Positions 48,991 to 60,000 of a stretch of 64,000 nucleotides of DNA are shown one piece after another; position 1 is the stretch's first letter; the number at the start of each line of letters is the position of its first letter. The stretch comes from Mesostigma viride. Lineage: Eukaryota > Streptophyta > Mesostigmatophyceae > Mesostigmatales > Mesostigmataceae. A program made the translations under genes and the position numbers. The notes beneath the pieces are model-generated. The model saw only the letters and a list, made by a program, of their open reading frames with translations, did no database searches and was not told the origin of the DNA. The stretch covers positions 1,264,529 to 1,328,528 of the forward strand of contig RPFO01000015.1 of the NCBI GenBank assembly GCA_009746045.1, written 5' to 3'.

Positions 48991-50841
48991 ACACTTACCA
49001 CGCAGAAGGGACAACCTCATGACCGCGGAGAAGATAACATTCCGTCCCTCCTGTTGCGATTGCAAAGGGGAGAAAGAATAGTAGTGATGTAAGGAATGAA
49101 TTCCAGTGCAAAATTAGGAAAATACCTTCAATAACAAAGCTAGTAAGTAGGCAAGGTAATTAAAAAGTAGGTAGCAAACTGATGACAACATGCACATACT
49201 CACGCATGGACCAACCAAGTTAGTATCTAATCTACTATGTGGCTTATGAGGAAGCACCATGAAACATTTGACCTTACTGGCTTCATCAGAACACGTCTAG
49301 ATGCTTTTCCTTTGCAAAGATAGTCGCAATTGACGCTTGGGGCTTGCATGGGATTCAGGTCTGCATGGACGTGCTTTGACAACAAACGGGCATGTACGCA
49401 CAAAAATGCCCAAGGACGGTACTTCATGATGGTCATCTTCATGAAATTGACCACGCATGTAAGAGGACAAGAAATCAAGTATTCAGAGTTCATGCTATAC
49501 TAAGAAACCAGCTTTTGCTCAGAATGCCGCTTTTGCGGTCTATGGGCCTTCCAATGCAACCTGCCAAGCAATTCTCATAAGTATCCTTGCTCAGCTACGC
49601 AGTTGCTCATTTTCCCGGCTCCATTCCTCTTCGATCACAGCCTGTCCATGACGGCCTTGTAGGTTTTGGATAGCTCCAGAATCTCGCTCTGTTTATTCTC
49701 CGTTACTTATGTCACTCACCTGTCGTCGCTACTAGAACCGCTTCTAGTGCGGTTCTCGCTGCCACCCCTGCTGCCACACCTGCAGCGCTTGTTATTCGGT
49801 GGTTGCATTCATTGGTTACGTATGGAAATCGGTTGCCCCATCGCTCGAGCTAGCGTGTATGTGCCCTCACTGCCCGCTAGCCCCAGCACTGACTTGACTG
49901 CGAACAACGGCTACTGTAGGGCTACGTCAAACGCGTTTTTTTGAATTTGCGCAAAAAAAAAGATTGCGACTAGGTCACATCCGTAGCCAGCGGCAGGCGG
50001 AATGTCTCGAGTGATTCCAGCCAAGCGATCTTCCGTATTGTCATGACATCTTACCTTTCCACTGGTTACTACTCGTCTCAAAGCCTTTTAGAACGGTCGG
50101 AGCCGCAAACTGCCGATAAATTTACAGGTACAGTAACTAGTATTCACCAATGAAAGCCACAGGCATATAAAAAACCGCCGTCCTGCCAGACCCTAGAAAA
50201 CGCTTGGTCCTGCCTTTGCCGGACAACCATTGGAGCAGGTTATAAAGTGCGACAACGATTTCTGATTGTTGGCTGACAGACTGACAGCCGACAATTATTA
50301 ACGCAAAGTCACTAAAGCAACTAGGCAGTGAGAACATTCTACAAAAGAGCTCTTAGTTCGGGCTTTATAGAAGTAGTACCTGCCTGTTAAAAATTGGAAC
50401 AAGGATACGGTTCCGGCATCCGTTTATTCCGAAGCCGGTACGGGCAAGGCTAGGGAACCGGCGTGGGAATAAACTGAACTGAACATAACTGAAATAAAGG
50501 CCGTTATGGTGCCGTGAAATAGCCGCATGACGACAGTGCCGTTCCAAACTTTCAACTTCGCGCCCTACCTCTCTTAACCGTTACCTGGTAGACCGTTGGT
50601 CCAACGAGCGAAAAATTTAGAAAGGTTGCGATAAGGCAACGCGACCTTGCACTTAGCCGCACCCATGAACGCCTTCAGCAGCCATGTTAGGCAACACAAC
50701 CCTGCACCTAGCCGCACCATTCCATAAACGCCTTCATCAGCCATGTTAGGCCGGAATAGACACGGCATTTCCACTTTGGGTCTCGCACTAGTCAAGTCAC
50801 TTGCTCAGATAGTATATCACTAGCTCTGACCCGCCTTCAAG

Positions 50842-51223
50842 CGGTTTGGTAGTGCAGCGGCTGTGTGTGGTTCTACCAAACGACTTTCAGACATATGTGC
50901 CTACTCCATGGCCCCATCGGGGCAAGTAGCGGGGGCGCTTGCAGAATGTAAGTGATGCAGGCCTATACCGAACCCCGTCTTTGCCGCCATGAACCATGAC
51001 TTCGGACGGAGCTGCGATGACGTAAAGATGGTTGAAGGTCGCGGGTTGCTGTTCTGTAGTTGCCCCAATGCTGTTCTGTAGTGCTCCGATTGATGTGAGC
51101 TGATAGCGGCCTCTTCAATACCTTGAGTTTTGCACGTGCTCACGTGGGGCCATGGAGTAGGCACATATTTCTCAAAGTCGTTTGGTAGAACCACACACAG
51201 CCGCTGCACTACCAAACCGCTCG
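50842..51223. repeat. Inverted repeat with ~80-bp arms in CACTA-2
   Basis: The left arm from about 50842 (GCGGTTTGGTAGTGCAGCGG) to 50921 (CTCCATGGCCCC) recurs as its reverse complement at about 51145-51223. Only a few differences occur (TTTCAGACATATG versus TTTGAGAAATATG). The spacer is about 220 bp. Transcripts crossing it could form a long double-stranded stem. Confidence 0.85.
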
Positions 51224-52044
51224 CGTGGCAAGAGCCGCACTGCTGGCAAGTCCATGGCAGCGGCTAGTGCCAGCGCATCGAGCCCTGATGACATAGCTAG
51301 TGTTTCGTCGTTCAGCAGCAACGGTGAGGCATGCATTCCCTCACAATGGAGAAGTGAGAGGCAGCGTGCTGTAGTAAATTATGCGGACAACTCTGACAGT
51401 GCTGCATACACTGATGAGGAGTGGCTTTGATTATATTTCTGGCAATGATGCCTGTAATGTAACTTGTTGTGTGCTTGTCGCACTGCATTATCAAGGAGAC
51501 AACCAGCGCAGGCCAGAAATCGGGAGAATCCGGACCATGCATTATATTTATTTATTTCCAATGAACATGTGTGTCAACTGCATCATTTCTGCATCCACAT
51601 ATAATGCATAAGTGTCCTGTCTTCATGCACTTGAGAGTTCTCAAGTGTCATGCTCAGTGTCCTGATTTTCCTGATTTTTTGTGCCATGCTAAGTGTCCTG
51701 ATTTTCCTGATTTTTTCTGATTCAGCGGGTTTTCTCAAGATCTTGAGATTTTTTGTGTTGTTCCGACATTTTTCTCAGGATCTCAGGATTTTCTCAGGAT
51801 TCTCAGTGTTTCTCAGTGTGTGGCGAGACGCATCTCAGGCACTTCTCAGGATTCTCAGGAGAAAGTCCTGATATAATCTCAGGATTCCTGAGAAAAATCT
51901 CAGAAAAAACTCAGGATTCTCAGGATTTCTTGAGAAAAAAATCAGGAAATCTCAGGAAATCCTGAGAAAATCTCAGGAATCCTGAGAAAAATCTCAGAAA
52001 AAACTCAGGACCTGAGAAAAATCTCAGAACCCGACTTCCTAGTG

Positions 52045-52372
52045 TGGCAGACCTACTGTATAGGAGCTGGGCGCTGTACAGGTAGTGAATACTGTACCGG
52101 GGGTGTTATTACTGAGCAGGCCTCCTAGGCTGCTCAGGACTAGCAAGCACAGTGCACAAGTATATAAACAATAGGGCTAGTGCCAATTGGGCATCTCTTG
52201 CGAGCCCGCCTCACGTGTTGTGCCTTGACTTGGCAAACGCGTGTACAAGCCTCAAGTGTGTGAGCGCTGTAACATTATCCAATTTTAACAAAGCTCCGTT
52301 TCCAACCATATTCACACATTGCTGCATTGCAACCATATCCTTCACATTGCGTGTGTGCTAAGAACGTTAACT
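52045..52372 (+). repeat. 3' LTR of element A, second part
   Basis: Continues the LTR after CACTA-2 (52045-52046 is the TG duplication): GCAGACCTACTGTATAGG to GTTAACT at 52372. It is followed by CCTCC, which also precedes the outward end of the element B LTR at 32842. Confidence 0.85.
52161..52168 (+). promoter_or_regulatory. LTR TATA box (TATATAAA)
   Basis: The same word lies about 205-211 bp before the LTR end in B (33054-33047, minus) and in the related element C (TATATAA at 60536). It is missing from A's 5' LTR because of the internal deletion. Likely the core promoter of the family. Confidence 0.6.
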
Positions 52373-53945
52373 CCTCCCCCCCCACCCCCTCCAGTCCTCC
52401 AGATGCCCCCACCCCCACCTCCAGCCCTACCGTTCTCCACCCCCACCTCCACCCCCACCCCCCCGCTAATAGGGCAACGGCCCATTCTTGGTATTGCTAT
52501 CTATGTGCGCACCCTCCCTGCAGATCCTTCTACCAGCAGCGGCACCCCAGCACGTCAACGCGTCGACGAGCTGATCGCCTTGTGTGCCGACAGCAAGATC
52601 GCCGTCCCCGGGGTCCAGCAGGAGCATCGGCGCACCGTCGACCCTCAGCAAGGGGTCAACGGTCTTCTGGTCGACGACCTCCACGCAGGCTGGCGGTTCC
52701 ATTATGGTGGAGGCGACGCGCCGGGTCAAGGTGGTGTGGGCCTCCTGTGCTCACCGGCAGCATCAGCTCACCTCCAGTCCATCGTGTTGAGGACCCCGCG
52801 TGTGCTAGTGGCCACTTTTTCGGCCACTGAGGGCCATTCTCACCATGCACACGCTTACCGTTATCGTGGGATATGCACAACATGCGGGTCAGTTCAGGCA
52901 GAACGTGCGGCCTTCTTCCGCGCCCTCAAGGAGGAGGAGGCCAGCATCCCAGCTCGGCACTTCCTGGTTATGCTGCTTGACGCCAACGCCACGCTGCCAG
53001 TTGGCACTGGAGGCGCTCAGTACTCCCCCTCCAACACGACAGCCATTGGTAACACGGCTCTCTTTGCGGATCTGTTGGCAGAATCTGCGCTGGTTGCATG
53101 CAAGGTGCTCAGGATTGTACTGAAGGATGCTGACAAGATGTCAGCAGAGGAGCAGGCCGCTATGACGCACCGGGACGACTTCCTGGCAGTCTTCGACGCC
53201 AGGGCCGGGCAGTCGCCAGCAGTCACACGCCATTCCGCCCCCGGTTGACTTTTCAGTGATCCTCCGCGGTATCGCTGCCAAGTACCGTCTGGCTGCCTGC
53301 ACCCTCCCCTCCTTGCCTCCTCCACGCCGACAGCTTGCTGTCCACCGCCACGCACCAACAGTGGTTGCCGCTAGGCAGATGCTCCGCCGCAACAGGGACC
53401 CGACCGCCAAGCCTAGGCTGCAAGCGGCTCTGCGGGTCGCCTACGAGCAGGCCGAGAAAACCGACGCTCAGCAGATGGTCAAGGACCTGCGCACCTGCCA
53501 GCAGCGCCTCGGGCACCCGGACGGCCTCGGCCGGCCCCACCGCCACGATGTTCCCGGCGCACCGGCCAAGCGGCTTCGTACCTGGGCCGCGGCCACTGCC
53601 GAGGTCTTGGGGACAGCTGCGCCGCCCCCGCCCCTGCTACCAGCCGCCGCCGCCCGCCCGGCCGCCCTGGCCGGCGGCACAGCCGAGCCCCCGGCCCCGC
53701 CCAGGTCAGCGGCGGACTACCTAGTCCCCCCGCTGATCAGCCCGCTTGGCGACCCGTCAGACATGCCTCCTTTCATGCACCTCCCGCGAGGTCACGGAGT
53801 CGATCCGGCCAGCGCCTGCGTTACGATGCCACCTGGCACCGGCTCGGACGAGATTCCGGCCGCGGTCGTGAAACTTGCAGCCGAGTTCGAGGACTGTCAA
53901 AATACTAGGAGCTGGGTAGCAATAGTCTCCACAATTCACCAAGCC
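52373..53945 (+). pseudogene. Second LINE, ORF2: endonuclease and start of RT (broken)
   Basis: After a C-rich linker the endonuclease reads ILGIAIYVRTLPADPS, IAVPGVQQEHRR, GGVGLLCSP and FLVMLLDANATLP (DFN-like DAN), ending THRDDFLAVFD near 53200. A stop/frameshift at about 53248 is followed in another frame by the spacer helices (KPRLQAALRVAYEQAEKTDA). The opening of the RT then appears (MPPGTGSDEIPAAVVKL, matching the aPGpDgiP entry motif). The RT stops there, so the copy is 3'-truncated or invaded near 53900. It continues the LINE whose ORF1 lies at 31201-32543. Confidence 0.65.
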
Positions 53946-55195
53946 TTGTGCACAGGTATTGGAGGAAACTTTTGATCGTTCACCCAGACAAGCTACACAA
54001 GCATGTTCGGCTAACTAATGGAGACGAATTTGAATATGTTAATCCGTTTGTTCATTGCCAGTTCATCTTAACCCATAGTCTGCTGACCCATTTTTGGCAC
54101 TTTAATACCCCTGAAAATGAAAAAAATCATAACTCACAGGCCACAACTCCAAATACCCCCAACCAAGATGCTAGGAGTATCTACACTTCAAGGGCTTCAG
54201 AATATGCAATAATGCCTTGGCTTTATTATCATCAAAGCATTTCGATGATAGCTCCAGTCAAAGCTGGCCAAAAGACGATCTTTTTTCCCCAAGGAAAAGT
54301 CTACCCCCCCCCAACTTCCCAGGGAGGGCAGGGAATCTCAATATTAACATTGGACAACTTAGTTGGATAGTCCAATGGTGGTTTCCTTGGGTCAGACCAC
54401 CCGGATAACCCATTACCCCTATATAACGTGCTCATACATGTGTGTGGTTACGCGCGCGTAAACAGCTATCTATGACATGCAGCACAATAATGCATTATAA
54501 CAAGCTATCAAAGGCTGCCAAAAGTGCTGGAATACAAACACGTTGCCTACCTGCACTGACGGAGTGGTATACTCCAAAGAAATGCCCAAAACTGGGCACT
54601 TTCAGGGCTAATACCACTCTTTACAACAGGCATGGAACTTGCTGAAATATGCATGGATAAAATCGTCATTTATAATGCATGGGATACGTATTCCGCTGCA
54701 AACAACACACAAATACATTGTCGTACCTGGCTCGTTCATGCCCTACCCGGATTCCGCTGGCCGGGACCCTCATATCTCACACATACTGATGATCTACAGG
54801 CAAAGGCCGCCATAGCCGCATACTTCATGATCCGCCATGGCTACCAGGTCGATGTTCCGTGGAAAGATGGCCACTAAACTAGTCCGCATTCTCAGCAAAC
54901 GCTGCAGCTGACGTCCCTTACCCAAACTGGATGCCAAGGCTGGCGCAGATTGCCCGGCCATGAGGAGAAAATCGACCTATTATAAGCCATGACTCATCTG
55001 GAGCTGACGACCAGGAAAGTTATATTTTCCTACCTGTATTTTCCTAACCCTATAAATCTGGCGGTGCCTGACCTACGAAAATCATGCATCGTCATTCTGA
55101 GCAACATTCTGAACCGTTTCAAGCCGTGAGACGCAAAAATTTTGTGACAGCGGCACGTTGGCAGCCATATCTCATTACGCGCGCGCGAGCGTAAA
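53946..55195. other. Mostly unassigned spacer; possible J-domain exon fragment
   Basis: At 53950-54010 (+) one frame reads HRYWRKLLIVHPDKLHKHV, similar to the HPD loop of auxilin/DnaJ-like J-domains, preceded by a possible acceptor (TGCACAG). No flanking helices can be confirmed. The rest contains no credible ORF. This is the sequence into which the GTAAA-flanked element at 55196 was inserted. Confidence 0.25.
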
Positions 55196-56061
55196 TGTTT
55201 GGATTGGGAGAGGAGACTAATGGGTTTTACACAATGCCTTGTGCTTGGCCTTGCTACCCACACACCTTGCAGGTGCTGAAAGAAAGAGAGGTTGAAGACA
55301 ATTTACGTGGAAGAATAAATGGTTTTATTAGAATATAATAGTTGGAGAAGAGCTTGAATGGAGGTTGAATGGAGGTTGAATGGAGGTTGAATGGAGGTTG
55401 AATGGAGGTACCTGCCCTTAGGGGGCAGTTTCCTTTTATACCTTTTAGGCTAGGAAGGATGACATCAGCAATGACATCATCACAGAAGCTTGTAGAAACA
55501 TCCTAGCATATTCCTAGCATATTCCCAGCATATTCTCAGTATATTCCAGGAATATTCCTGGCATATTCTTAGAACATTCCTAGAACATTCTAGACATGAT
55601 CCAATGAGCTGGCATAATAGCTAGATGCCAAGTGTCTACATAATCTATAATAATGTGCCACCATATAATAATGTGCCACATAACATAATTAATAAAGTGA
55701 CACATCTCTTCTCCTTGGAGTGACAAGTGTCATGCAATGAGTCTACCCACTTGTCATCATGTAAGTCATAACATGTGTCATCATGAGCTTCCAACACTTG
55801 TCAGCTCATGGACCAAACACTTGTCCACTAGGCCATAGCACCACTTGTCAATCAAATACGTGATGCTACTAGGCTGACTCAGGTTACAAGTCATCCATGT
55901 CCAAGAATAGGACTATGGCACATGAATATTGATCAGCTCATTGAGCCCAATTCATCTAGCTTATCATAGCTATCAAATTCCCAGTCCATATGGAATAAAT
56001 CCAACAAGAAATAAATCAGGCTGGGATATATTGTGGCCAGGTGGATATAATATCCCTAACA
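55196..56061 (-). repeat. 3' LTR of the non-autonomous copia element
   Basis: 866 bp. It has five TTGAATGGAGG-type units (55346-55410) versus four in the other LTR, a field of CCTAGCATATT-like units (55500-55590) and an extra 25 bp around 55630 (CTATAATAATGTGCCACC). Confidence 0.92.
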
Positions 56062-56069
56062 CCCCCCTT
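56062..56069 (-). promoter_or_regulatory. Polypurine tract beside the 3' LTR
   Basis: On minus this reads AAGGGGGG directly before the LTR end. A second similar block with the same context (CCCCCCTTAACCACATG on plus) lies at about 56120, suggesting local duplication of the tract. Confidence 0.6.
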
Positions 56070-57206
56070 AGCCACATGGGCACAAAGCAAAAGATGACTG
56101 GGTAGGTGGAATCTCAACACCCCCCTTAACCACATGCTCGTAGCATGCCGTCCAGTTGCTACCATGGTGCAACTGAAAATGAAGATGCCGTCCACGTGAA
56201 ACGCTTGAAGCTCCAACATGCGGTCATGAGCCGCACTACCGCCACTGATCCCCCCCGGCAACGCGAATGAGTGTCCAACCATAGCAGCGACGCACTAGCT
56301 GCCCATCCTGGATGGCTGATACCCAACCCTTAGTTGGAAAAAGTGCTCTAGATGCTACATTCCCCCCTCACTCAAAGCGGCTGCCCATGGACACAATAGG
56401 GGCACACGGTCCCACACATATAATACGGCAACACATGCCAACAAAGAAGGTCCCTATGAGCTAACCCAAACGGTATAGAGGTAGGGTAACGGCAACAACA
56501 CGTGCTGTACACACACGGAGCAACATAACATACGCCATCTCACAAAATAAATGACACCAACATCACGTTTTACGCCAAATAAACGGGGTGAGCAAACAAA
56601 CATGGCAACAAATGCCGCACAAACAAGGTACAATACAACCTTCAACACAAAACACAGTGGCCATAAAACAGATAAACGCGCTTCATAGCAAAGAAAACAG
56701 GACGTGCAAAACATTACCGCCACAAAGGCGAACACAGGTAACGATTTCTTCGTCACGATTTACAAATCAGTGCCCGAGAGTAAACATTACGTCCGACATT
56801 ACAGGCTATGCCGAAATGCACAGCCGAATTCGACACAAAGGACGTAAGCATTTGCATACAAGCAATGCTCTCAGCACAAAACAAAATAACACACGCGTCA
56901 CAGGCACTTTAACTTACGAAAACAAGTCGTAGACGACGATACAACGGCGCTTCACTACGCCGCAGACCAGTGCCACAAATAGCGTGCAAAAACTCTGGAT
57001 ATACACTCCAGGTACGTAGAAAACGTCTCGTGGGAACAATACCAAAATACGTGGGCCATTGCCACTGAACTCATGGCAAAATAAACACATAATTGCTGGA
57101 AGAACACAAAGAAAGAACCAGAAAACGCACGCTTACGGCGCCTCACAATTTCCAGCAAACACGACACAAAAGTCGACATACAAGTTCATTTCCCACAGAC
57201 AAAACA
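56070..57206. other. Non-coding internal part of the non-autonomous copia element
   Basis: Lies between the ORF stop and the polypurine tract. No integrase or RT remnant is detectable in any frame; the short ORFs lack domains. In an autonomous copia element this is where integrase, RT and RNase H would be. Confidence 0.5.
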
Positions 57207-58874
57207 TTAGGGCAACCTTGAGAAGTGGGGTCTGTGCATCCTGGGCGACAATTTCCAAGGGTCGTTGCAGCTAGCGCAGTTGCAAATGCCATAGCCTGGC
57301 CGAACACCGTAAACTGACCGACGTGATACCTTGGCAGCATTTTGCACCTGAGTTGACCGTTGGTGCTTGACAGCACTGTGGCTGACAGGTCGCTGTCCAC
57401 GTCGTTGTCGGCTTGCTCGAGGCCTCGCGCCAGCACCGGACTTGGCAGTCCAGGACTTAGAAAAATTTGGCAGCTTGGTCGATTTCGCCCTTGGGTCACG
57501 AATTTGTTCCCCCTCAGTTAGGCTGGCAGCGTTCGAGCGCCGCGCCTTTGGTCTGGTCGCCGGACTTGGGTTACTAGCACCAGTATCACCTGGTATGCTG
57601 GCGGCGACAACGCGCTCCGCCTGCACTGGGCTGTTCTGGACCGCGGTTTCTGGAAGTACTTCAGCGTCTGACACGGACTTCTCCATTGCGCTGGAAACTT
57701 CTCGAATTGGCGTGAACTTCCACTGGGCCGGCGCAGAGTATATAAAGCCACGCAGTGTGCGAGTAATGCCCAGTAGGCCGCCCCCGATCCCGCATACACG
57801 GGCAAGCATGGCCAGTATGACCGTTAGGCCCACGGCCAGCCACTCCGCCGCGTGTCCCGAGGCACGTGAGATGCTGCGCTCGCTGCTCGCCATTTTCTGC
57901 CCTTGACAGGCAGCGTCGACGTCCTTGAAGCTCGTCGCCGAAGATTTCAGCTCTGGGATGGCGTCCATCGCTGCGTCCGCACCGCGCGCGGGCAAAAAGT
58001 AGGTGTTGTTCCTCGTCACGATGCTGCAGGGCCTGCTGTTCAGCACAGCAACCTGCTTGGCGAGGTCGACGTTGTGGCCATCCTTGACGAGCTGGCCGAC
58101 AGATAAAAATCGGGTGCTCAGCTTTGGAACGAGCAGCGCGTTTTGGAGGTGCACGTCTGCCTCCTGGCCCGGCAGCTTCAGCTTGACAGTCCCAATGGCT
58201 GTCGCCTTCAGTTTGCCGCCTGAGCCGGCGATTTCCCTGTTGTGAGGGTGCAGGCACACGAAATCCGACGGGCATGGCGTCATGTGACAGCTCGCTGCAG
58301 AATCCAGCACCCAGCTGGTCGGTGCTTTCTTTTCATACTGCGTGAGTGCAGCAGCATCCGACGGCGATGGCGACTCGGCGATGGTGGCGAAGACGAAGCC
58401 GGACCGCTCCGCAGCCTCCTCGGTGATACGCGCCTCGCTGGCACCTGGTGAGTGCTCCTTTCTCGCTTGGTTCCGTCGCGTTGCCTTGTTCTTGCGTTCT
58501 TGCTTCAGCTCCGGATGCTTCTCCCAGCACTGGGTGTCCACGTGCCCGGCCTTCTTGCAGTAATTGCACCGCCTCTTTCCTCCACTTTTCTTCGTAGTAG
58601 TGTGGAAAACCTGGCCGTTAGGGGAGCCCTCCTTCTTTGCTTGAGCAGAACGCCTTCCGTGCAGTAGCTCCTCCGCCTCCAGCAGCGCAGTCTTGACCTC
58701 CTTTAGCGAATCCTCCTCTCCAGTTAGGACCTTGACCAGGTCACAATAGGCCGATGCTAAGGCCTTCAACACAGCCTTGATTTCTTCCCATTTCCTCAGA
58801 GACCGCCCATCAAACGTTGTGATGGACTTGCTTGTTGCCCGGAATTGCTTGTAGCACGCTTCCTTGGTAGCCAT
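57207..58874 (-). CDS. Gag-protease polyprotein with truncated gag and a membrane-spanning tail
   Basis: 555 residues from the ATG at 58874 (the frame is open 18 bases further). The gag part is short: an opening TTFDGRSLRKWEEIKAVL is joined directly to ASAYCDLVKVLTGEEDSLKE, so the middle of the usual copia gag domain is missing. A CCHC knuckle follows (CNYCKKAGHVDTQC). The copia protease is complete in signature: WVLDSAASCHMT with catalytic DSA, then LVPKLSTRFLSVGQL. Where the integrase finger should begin there is instead a hydrophobic stretch (WLAVGLTVILAMLARVCGIG) and a long basic, Ser/Arg/Ala-rich tail. The tail resembles nothing I recognise. The ORF is intact, which suggests selection or youth. 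Confidence 0.8.
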   Translation of the reverse strand: MATKEACYKQFRATSKSITTFDGRSLRKWEEIKAVLKALASAYCDLVKVLTGEEDSLKEVKTALLEAEELLHGRRSAQAKKEGSPNGQVFHTTTKKSGGKRRCNYCKKAGHVDTQCWEKHPELKQERKNKATRRNQARKEHSPGASEARITEEAAERSGFVFATIAESPSPSDAAALTQYEKKAPTSWVLDSAASCHMTPCPSDFVCLHPHNREIAGSGGKLKATAIGTVKLKLPGQEADVHLQNALLVPKLSTRFLSVGQLVKDGHNVDLAKQVAVLNSRPCSIVTRNNTYFLPARGADAAMDAIPELKSSATSFKDVDAACQGQKMASSERSISRASGHAAEWLAVGLTVILAMLARVCGIGGGLLGITRTLRGFIYSAPAQWKFTPIREVSSAMEKSVSDAEVLPETAVQNSPVQAERVVAASIPGDTGASNPSPATRPKARRSNAASLTEGEQIRDPRAKSTKLPNFSKSWTAKSGAGARPRASRQRRGQRPVSHSAVKHQRSTQVQNAAKVSRRSVYGVRPGYGICNCASCNDPWKLSPRMHRPHFSRLP

Positions 58875-58948
58875 GGTGTCTTCAGTCGCCAATGGAACTG
58901 GTGGATGTCTCTGGGTTCACAGTGGTCTTCTTGTTCCTCAGTAACAAA

Positions 58949-58960
58949 CCTCCGATACCA
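58949..58960 (-). promoter_or_regulatory. Primer binding site, iMet-tRNA type
   Basis: On minus it reads TGGTATCGGAGG immediately after the 5' LTR. The copia/plant initiator-Met primer site is TGGTATCAGAGC-like, so it matches at ten of twelve positions. Confidence 0.8.
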
Positions 58961-59790
58961 TGTTTGGATTGGTAGAGGAGACTAATGGGTTTTACACAAT
59001 GCCTTGTGCTTGGCCTTGCTACCCACACACCTTGCAGGTGCTGAAAGAAAGAGAGGTTGAAGACAATTTACGTGGAAGAATAAATGGTTTTATTAGAATA
59101 TAATAGTTGGAGAAGAGCTTGAATGGAGGTTGAATGGAAGTTGAATGGAGGTTGAATGGAGGTACCTGCCCTTAGGGGGCAGTTTCCTTTTATACCTTTT
59201 AGGCTAGGAAGGATGACATCAGCAATGACATCATCACAGAAGCTTGTAGAAACATCCTAGCATATTCCTAGCATATTCCCAGCATATTCTCAGTATATTC
59301 CAGGAATATTCCTGGCATATTCTTAGAACATTCCTAGAACATTCTAGACATGATCCAATGAGCTGGCATAATAGCTAGATGCCAAGTGTCTACATAATAA
59401 TGTGCCACATAACATAATTAATAAAGTGACACATCTCTTCTCCTTGGAGTGACAAGTGTCATGCAATGAGTCTACCCACTTGTCATCATGTAAGTCATAA
59501 CATGTGTCATCATGAGCTTCCAACACTTGTCAGCTCATGGACCAAACACTTGTCCACTAGGCCATAGCACCACTTGTCAATCAAATACGTGATGCTACTA
59601 GGCTGACTCAGGTTACAAGTCATCCATGTCCAAGAATAGGACTATGGCACATGAATATTGATCAGCTCATTGAGCCCAATTCATCTAGCTTATCATAGCT
59701 ATCAAATTCCCAGTCCATATGGAATAAATCCAACAAGAAATAAATCAGGCTGGGATATATTGTGGCCAGGTGGATATAATATCCCTAACA
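58961..59790 (-). repeat. 5' LTR of the non-autonomous copia element
   Basis: 830 bp, TG...CA, nearly identical to 55196-56061. The target duplication GTAAA follows. Confidence 0.92.
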
Positions 59791-59795
59791 GTAAA

Positions 59796-60000
59796 TTCCC
59801 CGCCAAAGTCACGAGATACATTCTCAAGGCACGTTGTAATTACCAGGCTATGGCGAATATTACCCCCAAACCTATGCATCACCTTCGTCCCTAAGTGTTC
59901 CCGGACCCGCCGGACCACTGACATCCGTCACAGGTGGCGCGGCGCCGTGAAATTCGACCGTTAGTCAAACTACCTGACAGGTCGGGTAGTTTACGGACTA
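59796..60000. other. Spacer before element C
   Basis: No gene seen. An inverted repeat AAACTACC...GGGTAGTTT occurs at 59969-59995 and may be near the left edge of element C's LTR. Confidence 0.3.

Larger units (their letters stand above)
47452..52044. mobile_element. CACTA-type DNA transposon 2, non-autonomous (4,593 bp)
   Basis: Terminal inverted repeats CACTAGGAAGTCGG at both ends (14 bp, the first nine bases identical to CACTA-1), with subterminal CTGAGA arrays at 47480-47790 and 51640-52030. The target duplication is TG (47450-47451 and 52045-52046), proven by the unbroken LTR of element B (33165-33185 region), which reads through without the insert. No transposase ORF is visible. The interior contains a GCAAGGAAGCAAGG minisatellite-like field and an 80-bp inverted repeat. 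The ORF at 51182-51430 (+) ends SDSAAYTDEEWL and might be a captured exon; I do not recognise it. Confidence 0.82.
39463..52372 (+). mobile_element. LTR retroelement A (copia-related RT; unusual domain order), carrying nested CACTA-2
   Basis: Order: 5' LTR (39463-40449), upstream ORF (40543-40917), second small ORF (41143-41460), gag (41563-42740), pol (42741-46331), then the 3' LTR in two parts because CACTA-2 occupies 47452-52044. The sequence after the 5' LTR (CAAATTACAACC) is not a TGG-type primer site; element C has CGAATTACAAGC at the same place, so priming may use an internal tRNA segment. The purine-rich GAGGGG at 46407-46412 is a candidate polypurine tract. If it is used, the LTR would start at TGAGACATG (46413), 18 bp before the shared repeat. 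Confidence 0.8.
55196..59790 (-). mobile_element. Non-autonomous copia-type LTR retrotransposon (complete ends)
   Basis: LTRs at 55196-56061 and 58961-59790 both start TGTTTGG and end CCTAACA. GTAAA duplications lie at 55191-55195 and 59791-59795. In the minus direction the primer site TGGTATCGGAGG touches the 5' LTR and a G-rich polypurine tract touches the 3' LTR. Only one large ORF is present (gag-protease with a novel tail); integrase, RT and RNase H are absent, so the element depends on a partner. The LTRs differ mainly by one 11-bp repeat unit, a 25-bp duplication and very few substitutions, so insertion was recent. Confidence 0.92.

Noticed and set aside
57207-57850. Envelope-like protein in the copia element because of its membrane span
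   Set aside because: Only one hydrophobic segment, no signal peptide or glycoprotein-like ectodomain, and it is fused behind the protease. Described only as a novel tail.
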